A stretch of DNA of 64,000 nucleotides from Ceratorhiza oryzae-sativae (lineage: Eukaryota; Basidiomycota; Agaricomycetes; Cantharellales; Ceratobasidiaceae), in NCBI GenBank assembly GCA_030998015.1, contig JARWMV010000245.1, positions 930,001 to 994,000 of the forward strand. Direction: 5' to 3'. Position 1 is the stretch's first letter; each line of letters opens with the position of its first letter. Of the stretch, positions 1 to 13,400 are shown piece after piece. Position numbers and translations under genes: made by a program. Under the pieces are notes generated by a model that saw only the letters and a program-made list of their open reading frames with translations, made no database searches and was not told the DNA's origin.

Positions 1-65
1 TGTCGAAATACCTGACAGTCTAAAGGAGGGGGGAGCTACATAGTCCCAGCGCGCAGAACGAGGAG

Positions 66-260
66 GTGCACAAACCAGTATCGGTGTCGGCGGTTGCGTC
101 GATGTTTGAGGCAAAGGCAAAAGGAACGACCTCGCCTACTGTAGGGCCAAGCAGGGGGAACAGTGCACCTCCTTCGCGTTCAGCCAGCGGACTATCGAGA
201 ACCGCGCCCCCACGGCCGCCTCCTAAACCCTCGAGCCTAACATCCCGGCCTAGTACCTAG
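66..260 (+). CDS. 3' end of an unknown proline/serine-rich protein (partial)
   Basis: The window seems to open inside a plus-strand gene. An open frame ends at a TAG at about 258-260 and its last 60 residues are rich in Ser, Pro, Ala and Arg, the look of a disordered C-terminal tail; the stretch VASMFEAKAKGTT is followed by proline-rich runs. A possible splice acceptor (accag) lies near 80, so the coding part may start there instead of at 66. I do not recognise the family. The composition bias fits real coding sequence, but a chance frame cannot be excluded. Confidence 0.3.
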   Translation: MHKPVSVSAVASMFEAKAKGTTSPTVGPSRGNSAPPSRSASGLSRTAPPRPPPKPSSLTSRPST

Positions 261-396
261 TAGAGCCCAAACTTCAACATCCCGTCCATTGTCTTACATC
301 TTGTGCTTTCTTAGAATATTCTCTGGGTGATTTAAAGGCAATTTATGCATTAATCGCTATCGGTTATGAAATGACCATATCATTAGCCAAGTCACT

Positions 397-1486
<1,090 letters not shown>

Positions 1487-1635
1487 GGTGGTGGACAAAT
1501 CTGCAAATCCTAGACGGGAGTGACGCGGGAGATCCTAATTAACCAATCGCAGCGCTTGCTTTCGATCAGCAAACCCACCACAATTCACTATACTCAGCGC
1601 CTAGCTGATCCTACATCCTCGACTACCATCACGCC
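1487..1635. promoter_or_regulatory. Compact bidirectional promoter region, NDUFS8 / prefoldin 2
   Basis: Only 149 bp separate the two divergent start codons, so both genes must take their promoter elements from this interval or from each other's 5' ends. I see no clear TATA box. Confidence 0.6.
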
Positions 1636-2148
1636 ATGGCTACTAAATCACTCACAGATCAAGGTACAGTCTCCCCGCCATGGCTTCATACCCACCCCTA
1701 ATTGTATGAGCCAGAAATCCAAGTGCGATTCTCACGATTTCAGAACGAACTGCAACAACTTGCTCAGAAAATTGGTGAGCTTGAGGCCGAAGCCGAAGAG
1801 CACGAGTAAGTACTCTTAACCCCTTACAACTCAATGTAATTATCTTGCGCAGGTTAGTTCTCGCAAGTTTGAGCGATCCTTATACCAATGATCCAGACCG
1901 CAAATGTTTCCGGATGATTGGAGGGGTGCTAGTGGAGCGTACAGTGAAAGATGTTGTACCTTCACTGGAGATGAATAGAAATGGTGTAAGTTTGGAGCCA
2001 ATAATTTCGTCACATTTACCTACTCTGTGCCACTTTACAACAGCTCAAAGGAGTTTTAGAAACGCTAGTTAAACAATACAAATCAAAGGAAGAGGATTTC
2101 AACTCGTTTCAGAGAGAGCACAAAATACGAGCCGCAAACCAGCGATAG
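1636..2148 (+). CDS. PFD2: Prefoldin subunit 2
   Basis: Beta-type subunit of the hexameric cytosolic prefoldin co-chaperone, which hands nascent actin and tubulin to the CCT/TRiC chaperonin. Four exons join to about 118 residues, the normal family size. The first exon encodes MATKSLTDQ; the acceptor is at gagccag, giving EIQVRFSRFQNELQQLAQKI (first coiled coil). The hairpin region with DPNRKC-like DPDRKCFRMIGGVLVERTV and the second coiled coil (LVKQYKSKEEDFNSFQREH) follow, then stop at 2146-2148. The RKCFRMIGGVLVERTV block is the diagnostic core of prefoldin 2. Introns are 40-60 nt. Upstream it is divergent from NDUFS8. Confidence 0.93.
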
Positions 2149-2605
2149 ATAGACCTGCATCTGGTGAGCCTAATAATTAATCGGTATAGGAAGTTTTTTG
2201 AGCATTTATCCCCAGCTTCGGGTGATTGTATTTAATTTGGAATGAGACTCAGAAGCGGTTGCCGCTCACATGGATTGCGACTGGATGTCTGGCACGCTAT
2301 TGATCTGCCAATGCGAATGCGCCATCCACTCGATCCGACGATTGTGTGTCGTACTTATGTTTATGAACCATTATAAATTGATGAGCGTTGAGCAATATCA
2401 CGTCACGACGTTCCCTCGCATGATCCCTACCAGATAGCAACAACCCTGATTGACCCAAACGCGCAAATGAGGTGGCAGAATCAAATTCCTAGGCTGACAC
2501 CAAACGCCCAGCTTATCTGGCACTCGTCGACTACAACACTCAGACTTGGTTTGCTCGAATTCGTACGCTCCAATATTTTTATTACTCCAGGCTATTTAGC
2601 GGGAA
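2149..2605. other. Intergenic spacer
   Basis: 457 bp between prefoldin 2 and the BSP peptidase, both on the plus strand. It should hold the 3' UTR of the first and the promoter of the second. No ORF, repeat or clear TATA box was recognised. Confidence 0.4.
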
Positions 2606-3453
2606 ATGGTGTCGCATGATCCAAAACTACCACAACCAACGAACATTCCTCCTTCAACTGTAACTTCGACCCAGCCAGTGGCGCCACAGCCCCCCTCTGA
2701 CATTCCTAAATGGATCCTAGAAGTCATGCCTAAGCTCGACCTTGTAATTGAAGATATCTTATGTCCAGGAGCTACACAATTTCTTGGCGCTGTAGAGCCA
2801 GCAATGCTGCTTCAGAACGCAGTTGTAGGAGTGCTAAACGAACTATACGACGCGGAAACAGTCCCGTCACACGTTAAAAGTATTTGCGTCATCATCAAAG
2901 AGACGGATGGCATCGCGGAGACCAGGTAGGTAGATGTTTGTTCTTCCAGCAGCCGTAACCCTCTAAGCCAGTCGTTTTATCACGTGATTAGCGGAAGCCG
3001 TACACACAAGACAATCCGTTTTAACGCCAGATACATTGAAAAACTAGGAGCGCGCACAAGAGAAGAAGTGATTGGTGTTATGAGACATGAGGTACGCTTT
3101 TATGATGTCTATCCTGGCTTTTGCTTAAGTATGCACAGGTGGTTCACTGCTTTCAGTATGACGGAGAAGGCACTGCACCTGGCGGTCTCATTGAGGGTAT
3201 AGCAGATTTTGTACGACTGCGCGCTTGTCTAGCTCCCCCTCACTGGAAGCGTGACCAAAAAGGAGGGCGCTGGGATGCAGGTTACGAAAGGACGGGTTTC
3301 TTCTTAGACTGGCTTGAACGAACTAAAGGTGACGGTACTGTGAAGCGAATCAACTTGGCGCTCTGTGGGGTCGAATACCACAAAAAAGCCTTTTGGAAGA
3401 ACGTGATAGGAGAGCGAGTTGAAGACCTGTGGGACCAATATTGTAGTAGCTAG
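2606..3453 (+). CDS. Basic secretory protein (BSP)-family metallopeptidase
   Basis: Putative zinc metallopeptidase of the plant basic-secretory-protein family, which also occurs in fungi. Three exons: the first (from ATG 2606) encodes a proline-rich N-terminus, then the fold core with WILEVMPKLDLVIEDILC. The second contains RTHKTIRFNARYIEKL and ends in RHE. After a ~49 nt intron the third completes the zinc site HEVVHCFQYDGEG (HExxH, split by the intron) and GGLIEGIADFVRLRA, which would supply the downstream acidic helix. The C-terminal part, YERTGFFLDWLE, is also typical of the family. I see no convincing signal peptide, so a cytoplasmic role, or a missed upstream exon, is possible. Total about 250 residues. 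The splice site after ETR is my best choice (42 nt intron). Confidence 0.85.
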
Positions 3454-6400
3454 AATGTTGTATATGTCAAACATCAAGGAAATATGATAGTATATTGCGC
3501 GGCTCAGCTATCTTGAGGGCGGCTGATATCTAACGCATTGACAACATACCTACCCATGCATATACCTATCGATATCTACATCTAGCCGAGACGCTACCGT
3601 TTTAACAAGCTTGACTAGTGTGAATTGTTCTAAGCCATAGCTTTCAATTTAACCTCTCTCAAACAGCCTCAGCCGGGCACTCAGCAAACACCAACTGGAA
3701 GCCGAAAGTTCACGTTAAATATATACGTACCATCTATATCGTCATTGTAGCACGTCTATAACCCTTGGCCACGTATTTAGAAGTAGAAAAGGCCGTTAGA
3801 CAGACAGAGTCGTGTCCGGGTTGGGTTTGTATTCACATTCTCGCACGATGCCCCAATGGATAGCCCTTCGGATTCTGTTCGCCTAGTAATGCACCAAAGC
3901 ATCTCGGTTCCCTTGTTCCAAAGCATGATTCGGTACCAAGTACCAAGTTGGTTAGCCAGGGCGACCATCATAGTGATGTAAAGGAAGCACCCACCTCGTG
4001 CTATGGAACCGACCAGGAGGCTGACGGGAGCCCTCCTCTCGGCTTCCATCCACACGGGTACATATTCAGCATTCCCAAGTTCCAAGATTTAACAGCATGT
4101 TACCTTCCGATTAGGTTCAAGGATGTTCCGCTCTAGCTTGCCTATACAAAAGTCCTTATCCAGAAAGACCAGGCCGAATATTTGAGGGAAGCTACCCCAC
4201 GGGGTGGGCTCCAACTTCTTAGACAAAAACCAATAGTTTCTGTCCCCCTTTATATCGTACAAACTATGTTATACCTTCGAATGTGTAACACCTATGGTAG
4301 TCAGGACAGCCTCTTGAACACGTGAAATGATAGGCGTTTCATTCGAGGGCCTTGCCCCCCAAACATGCAAGATCATGGATCATGATTCGAGTAACTGTGA
4401 GGCACATGATCCCTGGACAAGGGTCTAAACTCCCAGTACACCTGCGAAGATTTGTACAGTATGCACGGGGATTTGCCATGATTGTGTTTACATAGGCCGA
4501 GAAATGCCGATCCCCGCTTTGATCATTGGTATTTCCATGGGAGAGTTCACAATATGTTGAAATCAAAAATTGTTGTGGATGTTTACGGAAAGCCCGTTCC
4601 CCGCCGCTTGGTGACGTGAGCTTTACTGAGCTAGGATTTCGGAAGCATGGGTCTCACCACGCCGCTCCCGAAAGAACGCCCCTCTCCCTGACGTAACACA
4701 TATGAGCTGTCATTCTCATGTTCCTAAGTGATACCGGTGGAAAACGGTTGCTGCTTGCTATTGACCTCGAGCAACCAATAGTTGCACGCCAATATGTGCT
4801 TCTAGGGGGCGCATACAATCGGAATAAACTCTGACCTCGGCCACGAATCCACCGCGCCGAACATTGTATTAAACTCTAACGCTAAATTGCTCCCACTCCC
4901 ATTATACTGGGCGAGGCCGTCTTGACGCACATAATTTTGATGGCGTCTATCAACGAAAGATACTCAGTGCGCTTCCGGCAAGCGCCAAGATATGTGCTCT
5001 TGCACCAGAAGACCAACTGGCGCTCGATGTAAAATATTTGGCTGTTGCGCGCGCGCAAGGGTTGACATTCGTGTCTAATAAACCCCTACTTGCCTCCATA
5101 TACCCAAAAGCACGTGTAACTTATGCTTGGTAAACAAGTTTTGGCTTGAAAGCCAGATAAAATAAGTGCAGCAACTTGTCATCGGCTTTCGCTGGCCCCT
5201 CAATATACGGGCTACCATTACACGCGCCATCCCTTCGCTTCCCGTAGTGATAACTATGACGCCTAGCGGATGATTTTCTTGTCACAGTTCACCTGACGTG
5301 CACACTTTGCATTTGAAAACAGCCAAGGCGGGCCCTAAGTCAAGATTGGTTTGAATTTTACTTAGCCATACCAAGCAATTTCGAGCTCCAACCCACGAAG
5401 CACCGCGCTTACCGGCCGAAGCTAGTTTCATCATCGGGAATGGGCATCCGATGCTTCATCCAAATTGGTGCAGGATCCGCATCTCCGGTCAGCTCCGTTT
5501 GTGGTGCTCTTCCATAAGAATGGAATTGAGGCCTGAAACAAACGAAGAGTACCTAAAGCTCCTTACAGGTGCTCGAAGGGCTCGATCAATAACTTTTTGT
5601 ACGCTCAAATAGCTTAACATGATGCCCCCCCATATACTGTGACTAAACTGTGATTAAATATTTTTCCCAAGTTCAAAAAAGGAAACAAGTTGCGAGGCCA
5701 TTCATTTACGCGAAGCCCCTGTCAGCACTTTTAGGTTCGGCACAAATTTAGATGTTCTTAGCACCAGCCATCCAAGTGTGTAAGCGATAACTCGATGGTG
5801 CTTAACATTGCAATGGTAGTAGTCATTGCGATATCCCCAACACAAGAGTGTTCGCCTTGAATCGATTCAACTCATCTTGATTTTAATTTTGTACTTAGAT
5901 GCTCGGGGACTTTGACGTTGCGCGCTAAGCGGACTGAAACTAGTAGCAAGAGACGTGAGGCGTGACGGGAAATACCGCTAAACCATCTTCGTTCAGACCA
6001 CTTCGCTATTTGAGTGAGCACCCTTTCGTTCATGCCCACACTATATTTCAGCCTCTACGCAACATCATTCAATCAAGCGCTCGAAATACCGTGTGCTGCG
6101 CAGCTCCAAAGTTTAACGGGAGACATGCCCATGGAACTATCCAGGAACCGAAAAGGGGCGAAAACACAATTAAGAGCTGAGCTTCTGTCAGCTAAATACA
6201 ATCGATTACATCGTTTTAGCCAAACCAGGAGCCTAAAAGCAGATTAGGAGCTGAAATCGCACGTGGAAATCATCTTCCTAAACAAGGAAAATGGAATATC
6301 ACTCATCCGAGGCACAAGCCACACGGTCGGTGGCCGGTAGCATTACTCTATCAGGCAACAAATACTCCTACGAAATTGATATGGGTAGTTCTGGGGTCCT

Positions 6401-7877
6401 CGTATGATGATCAGGATCGATCCAAAGCAGCACGCATGTGCAAATCTAGGTGGCGGATTAGGTCCAACAAGTTCAGGACGAGTTATGAAAACTTCCCTGT
6501 TGTATGTATCAGGAAGAAAGTCTCCGTTAGCTTGGATCGAGAGGAGGGAGGGCAATGGGCCGAATCTGGGGTCATTAGCGGGGAATTTCCGGCTTGCCTC
6601 GCTAAGACATCGAATCCTCCTGGATCAAAGTTTAGCTTTGGGTTATGTAGAATGGGAGTCTTGATGCATAATACCGTTCACACTGCGACCAGCGTGGGCG
6701 ACTCTTCAATCGTTTACTTCCATGGCTTCAATTCCATTGATTTGTACAGCCCCGGAATCGATATGCCCGTTTATGTCAACGATAGATAGGGGATGTTCGC
6801 GGACAGGAACGGTAGTTTCTCGTACGACAAGTAGATTCCCTCACGTAGAGCCCATCTAATCAGCAGCCGAGGTACACGCGAAAAGCACTTGCGCACGCAC
6901 ATTCCGTAGCCTTTTTGGGCACAGTAATTTAGGTGTAGCTCGAGCGACGATCCCCGAAATTGGGAGAAGCGGAGACCCTTTGCTACATTTGGTATTCAGG
7001 GGCTCCAGATAGATAGTTCCTATTTCGCACATGCTCAATTTGTTCGTTCCGCCACACGTCATGGGGCAACTATTCAACCGTTTATATTGGGGTGGGCCCA
7101 TCGGAATCATAACCGAAGTTTGTCAAACGAGTGACTGATAACTGGAGGATCTCTAGCCGATGTATGCGCGAAGATCGATAATGACCCGTGGCTCGAAAAG
7201 CAGGAGACTTTGAGCCCCTGTGACCCAATACAGCCACCACCATTTGTTCTCAATTCGAGATTTCTATCAATGTGAGAACATCCGATGTTATCTGTATGTG
7301 AGGCAACTAGTTATCAGCCGTCGCACGTCAGCATGGGCCAGCTTTTCATCACCGATATGAGTGGATAACGGCCCCGAGACACCCATTTCGACCCAGGAAA
7401 GCAGTTGGGATGTAGTAATTGTCGAAGGGTGATGAACAAATTCACACAAGGGGGGTTCTTCGTGGGTCAATTTACTCATTGAATGGGTCAACCTTTGTTT
7501 AGTCAATCGAGAGGATCAGTCATTTAGGGCCAGGAGAAATGAAATAGCCATATGTCCTGACTCTAAGCTAACCTCGTTGGTTTGTAAATCACTGTCCCAG
7601 TTAACAGGAAGCGTCCGGAATTACGTTCCCCGAATGAAGTCGTGTCACTCGGCACGCGGCGAATGGCTGTTCCTATGCTAGCCACATGGGACCACTTGTT
7701 GAGAGCACTAGATTGGCGTAGATCGAGAACGGCACAAGTGAACCCAGCGCAACCAAAGTCAGGAAACTTTGGGTGGCGCGAACTTGCAATCGCCCCGGGA
7801 GGTGCGGTGGCATATGACTAAGCCAGCGGGCGCAATTAGGCGCCAGACAACACTTGCCACTCGCCACGATCACGAAT
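3454..7877. other. 4.4 kb gene-poor region
   Basis: No ORF here shows a recognisable domain, codon bias or a plausible exon chain; all frames are short and scattered over both strands. I saw no terminal repeats, transposase or reverse-transcriptase motifs, no satellite and no tRNA. It is long compared with the 150-700 bp spacers elsewhere, so it may be a degenerate repeat remnant, a non-coding RNA locus or plain intergenic DNA. The promoter of SF3B6 must lie at its right end. Confidence 0.5.
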
Positions 7878-8479
7878 ATGGCAACACGGCCTGGGGTATG
7901 TATGTGAACACTTTGGGATACCACGAGTCGAAGAACTGAGTACGAGGATGCACTAGTCCAAGCTACCACCTGGAGCAAACCGTATTTTGTTCGTTAAAAA
8001 TCTGAACTACACGATCACGTACGTTGCCTCGTTTTTTTCGTCCAGTTACTCCGAATTCAACAAAGGTCGTTTTGTTTTAGCGGAGAGGATCTGTACGATC
8101 TTTTTGGCAGATATGGTGCCATCCGGCAGATTCGACTAGGAAACGAGAGCAAAACCAAGGGAACCGCCTTTGTGGTATACGAGGATGTCATGGATGTTTG
8201 TCAATATTTCTCCGCCTAAATAATTTGTCCGAATCTAACCCTTCTGGCAGGCGAAGAATGCCCTTGAGCATCTCAACGGGTTCCATCTCCAAGAAAGATA
8301 TATTGTCGGTGAGGCTTGATTCCCGTGCTTAGTATATCGTGCCACTCATTGCCCGCTATTCCTCAGTGCTTTACCACATGCCAACAAAGCAAGAAGCAGC
8401 AGCAAAGGCCGATTTAGCTCGCCGAGAAGAAGAGCTTGCTGCACTCAAGAAGAAGCATAACATTGGTGAGGCGAGTTAG
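7878..8479 (+). CDS. SF3B6: Splicing factor 3B subunit 6 (SF3b14/p14)
   Basis: Small RRM protein of the U2 snRNP SF3b complex that sits near the branch-point adenosine and binds SF3B1. Five exons are needed: 7878-7895 (MATRPG), 7957-8018 (SKLPPGANRILFVKNLNYTI), 8081 onward (EDLYDLFGRYGAIRQIRLG, the RNP2-RNP1 region with TKGTAFVVYED), then AKNALEHLNGFHLQERYIV and finally VLYHMPTKQEAAAKADLARR plus a Lys/Glu-rich tail. The order LPP-NRIL, RNP2, YGxIRQIR and NGFH matches the family along its whole length (~120 residues). The 18 nt first exon explains why no long ORF marks this gene. The stop used here is the TAG at 8477-8479; a final extra intron (donor gtgaggcg) is possible and would change only the last few residues. 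Confidence 0.93.
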
Positions 8480-8825
8480 GAGCATAGCTCGCTTGTTTGT
8501 AGAGGCGAATCATATCCATGTCTAGAACGTTCTAAAATGGCTTGGGTTATTCTTATCAATTCGAGCGGGGTGGAATAATGTTTATCACGGTAGTACAATC
8601 GAGCGGATAAACAGGAATCTGGTAGTAACACAGCGTAACGAAGCCAAGAAGAGAATGAAGGCATACGCCATAGTGTAAGCCCTGGATGAACGCTACAAGT
8701 GAAAACCTTGTTCGCTTAAGGTTCTCCTGGACTAGCATTTTCGTTGGAGTCCGTTAACGTCACCCGTCGGACCACATTCCGGGACCGGGGCCCGTTGTTG
8801 ATTGACGAAGGTCGCACACTTCCGT
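8480..8825. other. Convergent 3' spacer
   Basis: 346 bp between the 3' ends of SF3B6 (+) and the SVP26 homologue (-). It must hold both 3' UTRs and polyadenylation sites; nothing else is visible. Confidence 0.4.
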
Positions 8826-10055
8826 TCATTCCCTGACGATCGTCCAAAGAGTCCATGCTCCCCCGGGGACTTTCTGAAATATTAAGGCTAGGGCGAGGCG
8901 AGGTTTGCCTGCTCGTAAGCTTGATGTGCTACCTACACGCATCATTCCTAGTGAGCTGGTCCCTAGGCCGAGGCCATCAATTGTAACGCGACGCGGTGGG
9001 GGCCCAAGTTTGGGCGAGAGTGTGCTCTCGGAGAGGTCTTCGCCGCTGAGAGACCAGTTGCCGAGAGGCATTGTACTGATGGCAGGGGACAGCATCGGAG
9101 ACCTATTGGGCGTACGAGGCGCAATGATCCCTTCAGAGCGCTGACGAACGTGGCCGCCCGTACGCTTCTTTTGGAAGAGCGAGATCGGAATGAAAGCCAC
9201 GAGTGAACGGACCAGGGATGTGCGCTGGGATGCTGGGGCGGGTGTATGACCAGGCTGAGGAGAAGTTGTACCTAACCAACAGATTGGTGAAAAGTAGGAG
9301 GATGGTTAGAGCTTTTCACACTTACCGCTCGCAGTTGGAAGGGCATTGTCCATGGCACTAAGACTCAGGAAGAGGTAGAGTGGTACAAGCCTACGACGGC
9401 GTCAAGAACGGTCGATACCGTACCACAGGCTCACACACTCACCATACGCAGATGCTGAAGAATGTTGCGATCTCCGCAAAGCGAGGTGGGTCAACCCATG
9501 TGTCCTGGATCTCTCGTCTGTACGGACTTAGTCGTCCACGAGGAATGCGACCTCTCTGGCGCGCCTCTTGGGTAACATGCGCAAAGTAGAAGAACCAGAG
9601 GAAGTGGTCGGCGATGACGAACACGCATGAGAGGAGGAATGAGGGCGATGTAAGTGTAATAAGGGGCCAGTTTGCCGAAAAGTTTTGCAGATAGGTGAGG
9701 TGAGCAGCAATCGAAAACGCGATCAGACGGAGTGGGAGGTGGTCGAATACGTAGAGCGCGATGTGCAGAAGGATGATAACCTGCAGATAGGCACTGAGCA
9801 CATGATTGCGGCGCAAGCCGGGAGTAGACTCACGTAAACGGCGCGCACACCAATCGTCTTGGCAAACTTGGAGTTCTCTTCGATGACCTCTGCGAGCCAT
9901 AGCAACCCACTAGCTGTATAGAGCGATGTTAATGAGCATGTGGAATGATGAACCGAATGCTGCAACAACAAACCGAGACTGAGTGTGACAAACAGGAACG
10001 CGGCTATCGCAGCCACGTAACTGAGAAGATTTAAGAGCAGCATTCGACTAGCCAT
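8826..10055 (-). CDS. SVP26: TEX261/SVP26 family ER-Golgi membrane protein
   Basis: Multi-pass protein of early Golgi and COPII vesicles; yeast Svp26 is an adaptor that helps export type II membrane glycosyltransferases from the ER. Exons on the minus strand: MLLLNLLSYVAAIAAFLFVT with the first membrane span, then SGLLWLAEVIEENSKFAKTI (family ASGLYYLAELIEE block), then a long exon with VIILLHIALYVFDHLPL, LTYLQNFSANWPLITLTSPS and FLLSCVFVIADHFLWFFYFA. A short exon gives PLYLFLSLSAMDNALPT, and the final exon (to 8826) is a long Ser/Pro/Thr-rich cytoplasmic tail. The conserved NWPLITLTSPSFLLSC and SLSAxxNALPT motifs are decisive. The start at 10055 could instead be the next Met four codons on. 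Confidence 0.92.
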
Positions 10056-10484
10056 CCGAGACCTCAGGTTAGTACTCGGCTTTTAATGATTATGGGGGCT
10101 TACCACCAGCTTGCGGGGGACTAAATGACACAATGCTTCTCCTGGATACACGTAAAGCTCGATTCTCTATAGGCGAATCACGACCGTGAAACAAACCCCT
10201 GGTGATAAAAAAATAAATCTACGAAAACACAAAATCGAGTAAAAACGCGTTGAGAGTAAATTACAGAGCAAATACAAATGAGTGCAGTGTCGACGGCTGG
10301 ATGGAAGAGGTGGACTGCTGTGTGGCAGTGCTCCCCAGTGTGGGTGGTTACCTAATGCCTGTAGTTGCCGTGCTGACGCGATCATGGTGGCACACCACAG
10401 ATCCAACACGCTCCAGATCTGAACTCGCACCTGTACCATAGTCGTCTTGTCTCTGCCTCTGTGCGACACCTTATTTATTTGCTA
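10056..10484. promoter_or_regulatory. Divergent promoter region, SVP26 homologue / disordered-protein gene
   Basis: 429 bp between divergent start codons. An A-rich tract lies around 10206-10216. No unambiguous TATA box; the short frames here have no coding features. Confidence 0.4.
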
Positions 10485-13400
10485 ATGGCTGGAACAAGAA
10501 CCCGTAAGGTACAGGCAGCGCCCAGCATCGACGACACGATGCGTGAGGACTCGATGTTGGATTCGGGAGAAGATTCGGACGTGATGGATAACATTGTATT
10601 TAGGCGTCCAAGTATGTATTCATCACATTCGGGTGTGACTTTGGCGTCTGACGCAAAATCTGTGATAGTCACTAGGCGGTCGTCTCAGGCAGCCGCAGCT
10701 TCGTCGACGTCTGCGCCTCCGGGTGAGTATCCCGAGCCTTGGTTATGCACATGGGCTCACGATGGTTTGCCGCCATGGACTCGTAGTACTGCGACGATCC
10801 CCGCGCAAGAGCAATATGTCTGCTCCGAAACGACCCTCTCACTCTCGTCGGGCCTCGCAAAGCGCGTCCACGCCCTCTTCGTCACCATCTCAGCCATCCG
10901 AGCCTCAGTCTCAGTCTCAATCCCAATCCCAATCAGATCCATCACAGAGTGGTGAACCGACGGGAATGTCTCAGGAGTTGGCTGGAGTATCATTCAATGC
11001 ACACTCTCAACCAGAGCTGGCTGAGGCCCCAATGGACAACGCCGAGCCACAACCAGGAGACTCCGCGTCTACGTCCACACTCGTGCCAGCATCCATGGAT
11101 ATGGATACACATGTACCACCAAATGCAGAGGATACGGTAAATGTGACAGATACCCCGACTGCCACTCTGGACGCGCATTCCAACTCTGAACCTTCGAAAG
11201 CTCGAACGGTCATCTTTGAGACAGACACTACCATACTCGCTTCCGGTTCCAAACCTGGACATCAGCGAAAACCTCGAGCGCCCAAGTCGGGCGCTCGCCG
11301 GCCGCTTGCTCTTCCTGTGTTTAGCATAACGAGCTCTCCTAGCGGGTCTGAGGAAAAACCGACAGACTCGGCTCTGCCTCTTGAAATCCAGACTATCGAA
11401 TCCAATTTATCTACGGTGGACATGACGTCTGATTCTGATATAACGATACCCACGTCGCTCGCGCCACCTGTGCGCGCACATACCCCGCGACGTTCGCCTC
11501 GACTTTCTGGAACTGCAAATTTCAATGTATCTTCGAGTCCTCCTCCTGCTGTGCAAACTAGAGCTTTTACTTCAAACATTTCTACTACTACTTCGACTGT
11601 GTTCCCTCCGCTGAGGCAGACGAACAAGATCAAGGTCAAAGCACCAGCTCACGACCTAGCCGATGGCCCAAGCCCAGTCGCCAATGGTTCCTTGCCAACT
11701 GTGACAATAAGCAAGGGCAAGGAGAAGGAACGCGCCTCTTCGCCCCCGCCTATACCCAACACCACCACTACCGTCAAACCTGACAGTTTCAAGCACCCTC
11801 AACTCCGTTCGCTTTCGCCAGAATCCGACGCTGTTCTTATGAACCTTCACCAAACGCTTTTGCCTCCATCCAAACCTCTGCTCAAGAGCTCAGAAAGACC
11901 GCCACCGCCGTCGAGCGCGATGAAACGACCAGCCGAATCGGATCCGCCAAGTAGTCTCGGCAAACGCGCACGATTCGACCCCGATCCACAACCCCCGCCT
12001 CCTCTACCCTTGATCCCAAAGCCCAACCTGAGCATACGACCAGGACGGATTCGGGTCCACCCATCCAATTCGTTTCAGAACGGTTCGTTTCTTGGGGCCC
12101 ATCCACCCATCGTTGTCCGGCCACCAGGCTCGCCTTCACGCCAGCAGTTGCTGCTACAGCGTCCTGCAGGCCCGCCGATGCGTGTACCGGTACACCAGCC
12201 CCAGCGTATGGTATTCCCCAGCGGGTACCATCGCCTGTGCGGACTGGCTCTTATCAAGGTGCGCCCCCACGAAGCTCGAGCCCCGCAAAGCCCCAGAATT
12301 ATGGTGGAACGCTAGTCTGGCAACGTACGCCTCTGCCAGCGCCAGCTGCCTCGGTACCGAATCGGGCAGTGCAATCGGAAAGCCAAATTAAACCGGAGGT
12401 TCTAATTGCTCCTGGAGAGGATGTTCGCTTACTACCAGGGGGCGCAATGAATGGGAGCACATCGCCCAGTCGTGCGGTTCGCTCGCGTCTCCCAGTCTTG
12501 AAAGGTGGGTCCGGAGTCCCACGGGCAACTTGTGAGAACGAAAAGCACAAGGAGCGAACAGAAGAGGGCGGCGACTCGCAGGATGGTCGTGTCCTTGGGT
12601 CGAGCGTGCCGCCGGCTGGGATGATCGGTGCCTCGTCTGTAAGTGGCGTTCTTGATGCTCGTATTGAATTCTAGCTCACGGCTCCGTCCATGGACAGACC
12701 GAGTCGAGTCGGACGGGGACAAGCACGGGAACTCTCCAAGTACCGCCGGTGGTGCCCCGAGAGCCCACACCGCCGACCCCATTGGAAACACCTGCCAGTC
12801 CTGGGTCATCTAGTTCAACACTTATTATGGATGTGCCACTATTCTACCAGCCCCCAGCACAACGGCTACCCCCAATCCAGCAGCGGACGCCCGAAGAGGT
12901 AGGGCGTAGTATCCCGGGTCGTGCATGTGCCTGACTGAGTTTCATTAAGATTATCGCAGAGGGGATGGAGCGAGAGGCGCAACGAAAGAGGGAAAAGGGT
13001 CAGATCAAGTCTGCCGCTGCTGCTGCCGCAGCGCTGCGATGTGTTCCCCTTGCCCGTGCACGGCGGATCATCCCCAACGGAGCCGCGTTGCAGGCGTGGC
13101 CGTCTGGGTCAGGCCCGATGACTGAAAGCCAGAAGGAGCTGGAGCGGCTGACGCGCGAGAACACGGAGAGGAACAACGTGTATGCGTGCAAGCTGGAGAT
13201 GACCGAGTCGTACACGGATGCCCCGCGACCGCCGAGCCCGAGCTCGCGGGTGCGGACCAAGGCGCAAAAGGCCAAGGAGATGGAGAAGGAGGAGCGGGCA
13301 CAGCGTGCCCAGCGACGGAGTGCGTCGCGAGGGGACGCGAGTGCTGCCGACACGAGCACAACGCCCGAGCCGGCAACGGGACACATGCTCGCGCCTGGAG

